NCBI GenBank assembly: GCA_949358305.1
Contig: OX442316.1
Coordinates: forward strand, 1 to 62,000
Source of the DNA: Strigamia acuminata
Lineage: Eukaryota > Arthropoda > Chilopoda > Geophilomorpha > Linotaeniidae
DNA length: 62,000 nt
Reading direction: 5' to 3'
Within the stretch, counting starts at the first letter, position 1. Every line of letters begins with the position of its first letter. Made by a program: the position numbers and the translations under genes. Positions 46,884 to 59,081 of this stretch are shown in pieces. The notes under the pieces are model-generated. The model was not told where the DNA came from, made no database searches, and saw only the letters and a program-made list of their open reading frames with translations.

Positions 46884-49800
46884 ACAAGACCAATGTCTCT
46901 GAATGTTCAGAAATAGTGTTTAAACCTTAGTAGAAGGCTCCAATGTAAGTTTTAGAAACATCCAACCAATGATTTGGGAGAATAGACTTTTGATCTCATC
47001 ACAGTTGACTTAGCACAAACACCACAAGACCAATGTCTCTGAACGTTCAGAAATAGTGTTTAAACCTTAGTAGAAGCCTTCAATATAAGTTTTAGCAACA
47101 CCCAAGCATTAAATTTTGAAAAAAAAATTTTGAGCTCATTTCACATCGCAGTTGACTTAGCACAAACACCACAAGACCAATGTCTCTGAATGTTCAGAAA
47201 TAGTGTTTAAACCTTAGTAGAAGGCTCCAATGTAAGTTTTAGAAACATCCAACCAATGATTTGGGAGAATAGACTTTTGATCTCATCACAGTTGACTTAG
47301 CACAAACACCACAAGACCAATGTCTCTGAACGTTCAGAAATAGTGTTTAAACTTTAGTAGAAGGCTCCAATGTAAGTTTTAGAAACATCCAACCAATGAT
47401 TTGGGAGAATAAACTTTTGATCTCATCACAGTTGACTTAGCACAAACACCACAAGTCCAATGTCTCTGAATGTTTAGAAATAGTGTTTAAACCTTAGTAG
47501 AAGCCTTCAATATAAGTTTTAGCAACACCCAAGCAATAAATTTTGAAAAAAAAATTTTGAGCTTATTTCACATCGCAGTTGACTTAGCACAAACACCACA
47601 AGACCAATGTCTCTGAATGTTCAGAAATAGTGTTTAAACCTTAGTAGAAGGCTCCAATGTAAGTTTTAGAAACATCCAACCAATGATTTGGGAGAATAGA
47701 CTTTTGATCTCATCACAGTTGACTTAGCACAAACACCACAAGTCCAGGGTCTCTGAATGTTTAGAAATAGTGTTTAAACCTTAGTAGAAGTTTTCAATAT
47801 AAGTTTTAGCAACACCCAAGCAATAAATTTTGAAAAAAAAATTTTGAGCTTATTTCACATCGCAGTTGACTTAGCACAAACACCACAAGACCAATGTCTC
47901 TGAATGTTCAGAAATAGTGTTTAAACCTTAGTAGAAGGCTCCAATGTAAGTTTTAGAAACATCCAACCGATAATTTGGGAGAATAGACTTTTGATCTCAT
48001 CACAGTTGACTTAGCACAAACACCACAAGACCAATGTTTCTGAATGTTCAGAAATAGTGTTTAAACCTTAGTAGAAGGCTCTAATGTAAGTTTTAGAAAC
48101 ATTCAACCGATGATTTGGGAGAATAGACTTTTGATCTCATCACAGTTGACTTAGCACAAACACCACAAGACCAATGTCTCTGAATGTTCAGAAATAGTGT
48201 TTAAACCTTAGTAGAAGGCTCCAATGTAAGTTTTAGAAACATCCAACCGATGATTTGGTTGAATAGACTTTTGATCTCATCACAGTTGACTTAGCACAAA
48301 CACCACAAGTCCAATGTCTCTGAATGTTCAGAAATAGTGTTTAAACCTTAGTAGAAGCCTTCAATATAAGTTTTAGCAACACCCAAGCATTAAATTTTGA
48401 AAAAAAAATTTTGAGCTCATTTCACATCGCAGTTGACTTAGCACAAACACCACAAGACCAATGTCTCTGAATGTTCAGAAATAGTGTTTAAACCTTAGTA
48501 GAAGCCTTCAATATAAGTTTTAGCAACACCCAAGCAATAAAATTTGAAAAAAAAATTTTGAGCTTATTTCACATCGCAGTTGACTTAGCACAAACACCAC
48601 AAGACCAATGTCTCTGAATGTTCAGAAATAGTGTTTAAACCTTAGTAGAAGGCTCCAATGTAAGTTTTAGAAACATCCAACCAATGATTTGGGAGAATAG
48701 ACTTTTGATCTCATCACAGTTGACTTAGCACAAACACCACAAGACCAATGTCTCTGAATGTTCAGAAATAGTGTTTAAACCTTAGTAGAAGGCTCCAATG
48801 TAAGTTTTAGAAACATCCAACCGATAATTTGGGAGAATAGACTTTTGATCTCATCACAGTTGACTTAGCACAAACACCACAAGACCAATGTTTCTGAATG
48901 TTCAGAAATAGTGTTTAAACCTTAGTAGAAGGCTCTAATGTAAGTTTTAGAAACATTCAACCGATGATTTGGGAGAATAGACTTTTGATCTCATCACAGT
49001 TGACTTAGCACAAACACCACAAGACCAATGTCTCTGAATGTTCAGAAATAGTGTTTAAACCTTAGTAGAAGGCTCCAATGTAAGTTTTAGAAACATCCAA
49101 CCGATGATTTGGGAGAATCGACTTTTGATCTCATCACAGTTGACTTAGCACAAACACCACAAGACCAATGTCTCTGAATGTTCAGAAATAGTGTTTAAAC
49201 CTTAGTAGAAGGCTCCAATGTAAGTTTTAGAAACATCCAACCAATGATTTGGGAGAATAGACTTTTGATCTCATCACAGTTGACTTAGCACAAACACCAC
49301 AAGACCAATGTCTCTGAACGTTCAGAAATAGTGTTTAAACCTTAGTAGAAGCCTTCAATATAAGTTTTAGCAACACCCAAGCAATAAAATTTGAAAAAAA
49401 AATTTTGAGCTTATTTCACATCGCAGTTGACTTAGCACAAACACCACAAGACCAATGTCTCTGAATGTTCAGAAATAGTGTTTAAACCTTAGTAGAAGGC
49501 TCCAATGTAAGTTTTAGAAACATCCAACCAATGATTTGGGAGAATAGACTTTTGATCTCATCACAGTTGACTTAGCACAAACACCACAAGACCAATGTCT
49601 CTGAATGTTCAGAAATAGTGTTTAAACCTTAGTAGAAGGCTCCAATGTAAGTTTTAGAAACATCCAACCGATAATTTGGGAGAATAGACTTTTGATCTCA
49701 TCACAGTTGACTTAGCACAAACACCACAAGACCAATGTCTCTGAATGTTCAGAAATAGTGTTTAAACCTTAGTAGAAGGCTCCAATGTAAGTTTTAGAAA

Positions 49801-52800
49801 CATCCAACCGATGATTTGGGAGAATCGACTTTTGATCTCATCACAGTTGACTTAGCACAAACACCACAAGACCAATGTCTCTGAATGTTCAGAAATAGTG
49901 TTTAAACCTTAGTAGAAGGCTCCAATGTAAGTTTTAGAAACATCCAACCGATAATTTGGGAGAATAGACTTTTGATCTCATCACAGTTGACTTAGCACAA
50001 ACACCACAAGACCAATGTCTCTGAATGTTCAGAAATAGTGTTTAAACCTTAGTAGAAGGCTCCAATGTAAGTTTTAGAAACATCCAACCAATGATTTGGG
50101 AGAATAGACTTTTGATCTCATCACAGTTGACTTAGCACAAACACCACAAGACCAATGTCTCTGAACGTTCAGAAATAGTGTTTAAACCTTAGTAGAAGCC
50201 TTCAATATAAGTTTTAGCAACACCCAAGCATTAAATTTTGAAAAAAAAATTTTGAGCTCATTTCACATCGCAGTTGACTTAGCACAAACACCACAAGACC
50301 AATGTCTCTGAATGTTCAGAAATAGTGTTTAAACCTTAGTAGAAGGCTCCAATGTAAGTTTTAGAAACATCCAACCAATGATTTGGGAGAATAGACTTTT
50401 GATCTCATCACAGTTGACTTAGCACAAACACCACAAGTCCAGGGTCTCTGAATGTTTAGAAATAGTGTTTAAACCTTAGTAGAAGTTTTCAATATAAGTT
50501 TTAGCAACACCCAAGCAATAAATTTTGAAAAAAAAATTTTGAGCTTATTTCACATCGCAGTTGACTTAGCACAAACACCACAAGACCAATGTCTCTGAAT
50601 GTTCAGAAATAGTGTTTAAACCTTAGTAGAAGGCTCCAATGTAAGTTTTAGAAACATCCAACCGATAATTTGGGAGAATAGACTTTTGATCTCATCACAG
50701 TTGACTTAGCACAAACACCACAAGACCAATGTTTCTGAATGTTCAGAAATAGTGTTTAAACCTTAGTAGAAGGCTCTAATGTAAGTTTTAGAAACATTCA
50801 ACCGATGATTTGGGAGAATAGACTTTTGATCTCATCACAGTTGACTTAGCACAAACACCACAAGACCAATGTCTCTGAATGTTCAGAAATAGTGTTTAAA
50901 CCTTAGTAGAAGGCTCCAATGTAAGTTTTAGAAACATCCAACCGATGATTTGGTTGAATAGACTTTTGATCTCATCACAGTTGACTTAGCACAAACACCA
51001 CAAGTCCAATGTCTCTGAATGTTCAGAAATAGTGTTTAAACCTTAGTAGAAGCCTTCAATATAAGTTTTAGCAACACCCAAGCATTAAATTTTGAAAAAA
51101 AAATTTTGAGCTCATTTCACATCGCAGTTGACTTAGCACAAACACCACAAGACCAATGTCTCTGAATGTTCAGAAATAGTGTTTAAACCTTAGTAGAAGC
51201 CTTCAATATAAGTTTTAGCAACACCCAAGCAATAAAATTTGAAAAAAAAATTTTGAGCTTATTTCACATCGCAGTTGACTTAGCACAAACACCACAAGAC
51301 CAATGTCTCTGAATGTTCAGAAATAGTGTTTAAACCTTAGTAGAAGGCTCCAATGTAAGTTTTAGAAACATCCAACCAATGATTTGGGAGAATAGACTTT
51401 TGATCTCATCACAGTTGACTTAGCACAAACACCACAAGACCAATGTCTCTGAATGTTCAGAAATAGTGTTTAAACCTTAGTAGAAGGCTCCAATGTAAGT
51501 TTTAGAAACATCCAACCGATAATTTGGGAGAATAGACTTTTGACCTCATCACAGTTGACTTAGCACAAACACCACAAGACCAATGTTTCTGAATGTTCAG
51601 AAATAGTGTTTAAACCTTAGTAGAAGGCTCTAATGTAAGTTTTAGAAACATTCAACCGATGATTTGGGAGAATAGACTTTTGATCTCATCACAGTTGACT
51701 TAGCACAAACACCACAAGACCAATGTCTCTGAATGTTCAGAAATAGTGTTTAAACCTTAGTAGAAGGCTCCAATGTAAGTTTTAGAAACATCCAACCGAT
51801 GATTTGGGAGAATCGACTTTTGATCTCATCACAGTTGACTTAGCACAAACACCACAAGACCAATGTCTCTGAATGTTCAGAAATAGTGTTTAAACCTTAG
51901 TAGAAGGCTCCAATGTAAGTTTTAGAAACATCCAACCAATGATTTGGGAGAATAGACTTTTGATCTCATCACAGTTGACTTAGCACAAACACCACAAGAC
52001 CAATGTCTCTGAACGTTCAGAAATAGTGTTTAAACCTTAGTAGAAGCCTTCAATATAAGTTTTAGCAACACCCAAGCAATAAAATTTGAAAAAAAAATTT
52101 TGAGCTTATTTCACATCGCAGTTGACTTAGCACAAACACCACAAGACCAATGTCTCTGAATGTTCAGAAATAGTGTTTAAACCTTAGTAAAAGGCTCCAA
52201 TGTAAGTTTTAGAAACATCCAACCGATGATTTGGGAGAATCGACTTTTGATCTCATCACAGTTGACTTAGCACAAACACCACAAGACCAATGTCTCTGAA
52301 TGTTCAGAAATAGTGTTTAAACCTTAGTAGAAGGCTCCAATGTAAGTTTTAGAAACATCCAACCAATGATTTGGGAGAATAGACTTTTGATCTCATCACA
52401 GTTGACTTAGCACAAACACCACAAGACCAATGTCTCTGAACGTTCAGAAATAGTGTTTAAACTTTAGTAGAAGGCTCCAATGTAAGTTTTAGAAACATCC
52501 AACCAATGATTTGGGAGAATAAACTTTTGATCTCATCACAGTTGACTTAGCACAAACACCACAAGTCCAATGTCTCTGAATGTTTAGAAATAGTGTTTAA
52601 ACCTTAGTAGAAGCCTTCAATATAAGTTTTAGCAACACCCAAGCAATAAATTTTGAAAAAAAAATTTTGAGCTTATTTCACATCGCAGTTGACTTAGCAC
52701 AAACACCACAAGACCAATGTCTCTGAATGTTCAGAAATAGTGTTTAAACCTTAGTAGAAGGCTCCAATGTAAGTTTTAGAAACATCCAACCAATGATTTG

Positions 52801-55800
52801 GGAGAATAGACTTTTGATCTCATCACAGTTGACTTAGCACAAACACCACAAGTCCAGGGTCTCTGAATGTTTAGAAATAGTGTTTAAACCTTAGTAGAAG
52901 TTTTCAATATAAGTTTTAGCAACACCCAAGCAATAAATTTTGAAAAAAAAATTTTGAGCTTATTTCACATCGCAGTTGACTTAGCACAAACACCACAAGA
53001 CCAATGTCTCTGAATGTTCAGAAATAGTGTTTAAACCTTAGTAGAAGGCTCCAATGTAAGTTTTAGAAACATCCAACCGATAATTTGGGAGAATAGACTT
53101 TTGATCTCATCACAGTTGACTTAGCACAAACACCACAAGACCAATGTTTCTGAATGTTCAGAAATAGTGTTTAAACCTTAGTAGAAGGCTCTAATGTAAG
53201 TTTTAGAAACATTCAACCGATGATTTGGGAGAATAGACTTTTGATCTCATCACAGTTGACTTAGCACAAACACCACAAGACCAATGTCTCTGAATGTTCA
53301 GAAATAGTGTTTAAACCTTAGTAGAAGGCTCCAATGTAAGTTTTAGAAACATCCAACCGATGATTTGGTTGAATAGACTTTTGATCTCATCACAGTTGAC
53401 TTAGCACAAACACCACAAGTCCAATGTCTCTGAATGTTCAGAAATAGTGTTTAAACCTTAGTAGAAGCCTTCAATATAAGTTTTAGCAACACCCAAGCAT
53501 TAAATTTTGAAAAAAAAATTTTGAGCTCATTTCACATCGCAGTTGACTTAGCACAAACACCACAAGACCAATGTCTCTGAATGTTCAGAAATAGTGTTTA
53601 AACCTTAGTAGAAGGCTCCAATGTAAGTTTTAGAAACATCCAACCAATGATTTGGGAGAATAGACTTTTGATCTCATCACAGTTGACTTAGCACAAACAC
53701 CACAAGACCAATGTCTCTGAACGTTCAGAAATAGTGTTTAAACCTTAGTAGAAGCCTTCAATATAAGTTTTAGCAACACCCAAGCAATAAAATTTGAAAA
53801 AAAAATTTTGAGCTTATTTCACATCGCAGTTGACTTAGCACAAACACCACAAGACCAATGTCTCTGAATGTTCAGAAATAGTGTTTAAACCTTAGTAGAA
53901 GGCTCCAATGTAAGTTTTAGAAACATCCAACCAATGATTTGGGAGAATAGACTTTTGATCTCATCACAGTTGACTTAGCACAAACACCACAAGACCAATG
54001 TCTCTGAATGTTCAGAAATAGTGTTTAAACCTTAGTAGAAGGCTCCAATGTAAGTTTTAGAAACATCCAACCGATAATTTGGGAGAATAGACTTTTGATC
54101 TCATCACAGTTGACTTAGCACAAACACCACAAGACCAATGTCTCTGAATGTTCAGAAATAGTGTTTAAACCTTAGTAAAAGGCTCCAATGTAAGTTTTAG
54201 AAACATCCAACCGATGATTTGGGAGAATCGACTTTTGATCTCATCACAGTTGACTTAGCACAAACACCACAAGACCAATGTCTCTGAATGTTCAGAAATA
54301 GTGTTTAAACCTTAGTAGAAGGCTCCAATGTAAGTTTTAGAAACATCCAACCAATGATTTGGGAGAATAGACTTTTGATCTCATCACAGTTGACTTAGCA
54401 CAAACACCACAAGACCAATGTCTCTGAACGTTCAGAAATAGTGTTTAAACCTTAGTAGAAGCCTTCAATATAAGTTTTAGCAACACCCAAGCATTAAATT
54501 TTGAAAAAAAAATTTTGAGCTCATTTCACATCGCAGTTGACTTAGCACAAACACCACAAGACCAATGTCTCTGAATGTTCAGAAATAGTGTTTAAACCTT
54601 AGTAGAAGGCTCCAATGTAAGTTTTAGAAACATCCAACTGATGATTTGGGAGAATCGACTTTTGATCTCATCACAGTTGACTTAGCACAAACACCACAAG
54701 ACCAATGTCTCTGAATGTTCAGAAATAGTGTTTAAACCTTAGTAGAAGGCTCCAATGTAAGTTTTAGAAACATCCAACCAATGATTTGGGAGAATAGACT
54801 TTTGATCTCATCACAGTTGACTTAGCACAAACACCACAAGACCAATGTCTCTGAACGTTCAGAAATAGTGTTTAAACTTTAGTAGAAGGCTCCAATGTAA
54901 GTTTTAGAAACATCCAACCAATGATTTGGGAGAATAAACTTTTGATCTCATCACAGTTGACTTAGCACAAACACCACAAGTCCAATGTCTCTGAATGTTT
55001 AGAAATAGTGTTTAAACCTTAGTAGAAGCCTTCAATATAAGTTTTAGCAACACCCAAGCAATAAATTTTGAAAAAAAAATTTTGAGCTTATTTCACATCG
55101 CAGTTGACTTAGCACAAACACCACAAGACCAATGTCTCTGAATGTTCAGAAATAGTGTTTAAACCTTAGTAGAAGGCTCCAATGTAAGTTTTAGAAACAT
55201 CCAACCAATGATTTGGGAGAATAGACTTTTGATCTCATCACAGTTGACTTAGCACAAACACCACAAGTCCAGGGTCTCTGAATGTTTAGAAATAGTGTTT
55301 AAACCTTAGTAGAAGTTTTCAATATAAGTTTTAGCAACACCCAAGCAATAAATTTTGAAAAAAAAATTTTGAGCTTATTTCACATCGCAGTTGACTTAGC
55401 ACAAACACCACAAGACCAATGTCTCTGAATGTTCAGAAATAGTGTTTAAACCTTAGTAGAAGGCTCCAATGTAAGTTTTAGAAACATCCAACCGATAATT
55501 TGGGAGAATAGACTTTTGATCTCATCACAGTTGACTTAGCACAAACACCACAAGACCAATGTTTCTGAATGTTCAGAAATAGTGTTTAAACCTTAGTAGA
55601 AGGCTCTAATGTAAGTTTTAGAAACATTCAACCGATGATTTGGGAGAATAGACTTTTGATCTCATCACAGTTGACTTAGCACAAACACCACAAGACCAAT
55701 GTCTCTGAATGTTCAGAAATAGTGTTTAAACCTTAGTAGAAGGCTCCAATGTAAGTTTTAGAAACATCCAACCGATGATTTGGTTGAATAGACTTTTGAT

Positions 55801-58433
55801 CTCATCACAGTTGACTTAGCACAAACACCACAAGTCCAATGTCTCTGAATGTTCAGAAATAGTGTTTAAACCTTAGTAGAAGCCTTCAATATAAGTTTTA
55901 GCAACACCCAAGCATTAAATTTTGAAAAAAAAATTTTGAGCTCATTTCACATCGCAGTTGACTTAGCACAAACACCACAAGACCAATGTCTCTGAATGTT
56001 CAGAAATAGTGTTTAAACCTTAGTAGAAGCCTTCAATATAAGTTTTAGCAACACCCAAGCAATAAAATTTGAAAAAAAAATTTTGAGCTTATTTCACATC
56101 GCAGTTGACTTAGCACAAACACCACAAGACCAATGTCTCTGAATGTTCAGAAATAGTGTTTAAACCTTAGTAGAAGGCTCCAATGTAAGTTTTAGAAACA
56201 TCCAACCAATGATTTGGGAGAATAGACTTTTGATCTCATCACAGTTGACTTAGCACAAACACCACAAGACCAATGTCTCTGAATGTTCAGAAATAGTGTT
56301 TAAACCTTAGTAGAAGGCTCCAATGTAAGTTTTAGAAACATCCAACCGATAATTTGGGAGAATAGACTTTTGATCTCATCACAGTTGACTTAGCACAAAC
56401 ACCACAAGACCAATGTTTCTGAATGTTCAGAAATAGTGTTTAAACCTTAGTAGAAGGCTCTAATGTAAGTTTTAGAAACATTCAACCGATGATTTGGGAG
56501 AATAGACTTTTGATCTCATCACAGTTGACTTAGCACAAACACCACAAGACCAATGTCTCTGAATGTTCAGAAATAGTGTTTAAACCTTAGTAGAAGGCTC
56601 CAATGTAAGTTTTAGAAACATCCAACCGATGATTTGGGAGAATCGACTTTTGATCTCATCACAGTTGACTTAGCACAAACACCACAAGACCAATGTCTCT
56701 GAATGTTCAGAAATAGTGTTTAAACCTTAGTAGAAGGCTCCAATGTAAGTTTTAGAAACATCCAACCAATGATTTGGGAGAATAGACTTTTGATCTCATC
56801 ACAGTTGACTTAGCACAAACACCACAAGACCAATGTCTCTGAACGTTCAGAAATAGTGTTTAAACCTTAGTAGAAGCCTTCAATATAAGTTTTAGCAACA
56901 CCCAAGCAATAAAATTTGAAAAAAAAATTTTGAGCTTATTTCACATCGCAGTTGACTTAGCACAAACACCACAAGACCAATGTCTCTGAATGTTCAGAAA
57001 TAGTGTTTAAACCTTAGTAGAAGGCTCCAATGTAAGTTTTAGAAACATCCAACCAATGATTTGGGAGAATAGACTTTTGATCTCATCACAGTTGACTTAG
57101 CACAAACACCACAAGACCAATGTCTCTGAATGTTCAGAAATAGTGTTTAAACCTTAGTAGAAGGCTCCAATGTAAGTTTTAGAAACATCCAACCGATAAT
57201 TTGGGAGAATAGACTTTTGATCTCATCACAGTTGACTTAGCACAAACACCACAAGACCAATGTCTCTGAATGTTCAGAAATAGTGTTTAAACCTTAGTAG
57301 AAGGCTCCAATGTAAGTTTTAGAAACATCCAACCGATGATTTGGGAGAATCGACTTTTGATCTCATCACAGTTGACTTAGCACAAACACCACAAGACCAA
57401 TGTCTCTGAATGTTCAGAAATAGTGTTTAAACCTTAGTAGAAGGCTCCAATGTAAGTTTTAGAAACATCCAACCAATGATTTGGGAGAATAGACTTTTGA
57501 TCTCATCACAGTTGACTTAGCACAAACACCACAAGACCAATGTCTCTGAACGTTCAGAAATAGTGTTTAAACCTTAGTAGAAGCCTTCAATATAAGTTTT
57601 AGCAACACCCAAGCATTAAATTTTGAAAAAAAAATTTTGAGCTCATTTTACATCGCAGTTGACTTAGCACAAACACCACAAGACCAATGTCTCTGAATGT
57701 TCAGAAATAGTGTTTAAACCTTAGTAGAAGGCTCCAATGTAAGTTTTAGAAACATCCAACCAATGATTTGGGAGAATAGACTTTTGATCTCATCACAGTT
57801 GACTTAGCACAAACACCACAAGACCAATGTCTCTGAACGTTCAGAAATAGTGTTTAAACCTTAGTAGAAGCCTTCAATATAAGTTTTAGCAACACCCAAG
57901 CATTAAATTTTGAAAAAAAAATTTTGAGCTCATTTCACATCGCAGTTGACTTAGCACAAACACCACAAGACCAATGTCTCTGAATGTTCAGAAATAGTGT
58001 TTAAACCTTAGTAGAAGGCTCCAATGTAAGTTTTAGAAACATCCAACCAATGATTTGGGAGAATAGACTTTTGATCTCATCACAGTTGACTTAGCACAAA
58101 CACCACAAGACCAATGTCTCTGAACGTTCAGAAATAGTGTTTAAACTTTAGTAGAAGGCTCCAATGTAAGTTTTAGAAACATCCAACCAATGATTTGGGA
58201 GAATAAACTTTTGATCTCATCACAGTTGACTTAGCACAAACACCACAAGTCCAATGTCTCTGAATGTTTAGAAATAGTGTTTAAACCTTAGTAGAAGCCT
58301 TCAATATAAGTTTTAGCAACACCCAAGCAATAAATTTTGAAAAAAAAATTTTGAGCTTATTTCACATCGCAGTTGACTTAGCACAAACACCACAAGACCA
58401 ATGTCTCTGAATGTTCAGAAATAGTGTTTAAAC
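46884..58433. repeat. Tandem satellite of 140-bp and 147-bp monomers
   Basis: Eighty-two monomers head to tail, each starting CAGTTGACTTAGCACAAACA. Type A is 140 bp (ends TTTTGATCTCATCA); type B is 147 bp (carries GAAAAAAAAATTTTGAGC and ends CACATCG). From 47002 to 58083 I count 55 A and 23 B: 55x140 + 23x147 = 11,081, exactly the measured distance, so there are no indels. A variants (CCAATG, CCGATAAT, TTTCTG, GGTTG, AATCGAC) and B variants recur in the same order in blocks. One block order starts at 47716, 50411, 52826 and 55241. The array looks like heterochromatic, possibly centromeric, satellite. Confidence 0.97.
58429..58433. repeat. Left target-site duplication TAAAC
   Basis: TAAAC at 58429-58433 and 61813-61817 flank the copia element. 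It is monomer positions 60-64 of the satellite; removing the element and one copy restores a perfect 140-bp monomer. Confidence 0.95.
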
Positions 58434-58966
58434 TGTGGGTCTAAAGACCATTTATTTGATCGATGTCGAATGTTTCTGATGTCAATTTAGCGTTTTATTT
58501 CACACGATGTAAACTTTTACTGCTTTAGAATCAAATGCGGTATTTGTATTTGCTTTACGATTGTTCCGTACGAAATTCCGTACGATTTATGTATCTACTA
58601 ATGAGATTTGTTCTATTTTTCAATGTTAATGTTATTATCTGGCACTAGAGTGCCACACTTTTTTTTTCCTTGCAAAATCCAAGATGGCGCAACACACGGG
58701 CGTGTGTTGCCCTGACTGTTTATCCACATCAAAGTAATGTATTTTCGTTTAATTAAATTGTTTTTAGTAGTTTTAACAATTGTACTTACTTTAAAGCACC
58801 TTCTGTGCTCTTTTGTGCGCGAATAAGCGGCCTTAAGCCGCGCGCTTGTTACGAAACGTATTGCGACGTATCGCAAACGTTCGCGTCGCAGACCGACGCC
58901 ATTACGGCAATTTGCCGCACGCTTCTCGGCGATATCTCGCCGATATCTGCGCCCCTCTGTTCTACA
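58434..58966 (+). repeat. 5' LTR
   Basis: 533 bp from TGTGGGTCTAAAGACC to CTCTGTTCTACA. It contains an imperfect CCGTACG dyad near 58567-58583 and a CpG-rich GCGATATCTCGCCGATATC 3' part. An 87-codon antisense ORF lies inside but is not considered a gene. Confidence 0.97.
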
Positions 58967-58968
58967 TT

Positions 58969-58980
58969 TGGTAGCAGAGG
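58969..58980 (+). promoter_or_regulatory. Primer binding site, initiator tRNA-Met type
   Basis: TGGTAGCAGAGG, two bases after the LTR, is complementary to the 3' end of eukaryotic initiator tRNA-Met (…CCUCUGCUACCA), the usual site for starting minus-strand synthesis in many copia elements. Confidence 0.85.
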
Positions 58981-59081
58981 TGCTCCTGTGAGCAGCACCT
59001 TCACCTGCTCGGTCGCATCGCCAAACTCCACCAACTTCGCCTGACCGATCACATCATCAATCTGAAGCGTCAGCTGGACAG

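Noticed and set aside
46884-58433. CRISPR-like regular array
   Set aside because: Monomers are contiguous 140/147-bp tandem copies without unique spacers, in an intron-bearing genome. It is satellite DNA.
58613-58876. 87-codon minus-strand ORF, repeated at 61459-61722
   Set aside because: It lies wholly inside each LTR and is duplicated only because the LTRs are. No motif or promoter context.
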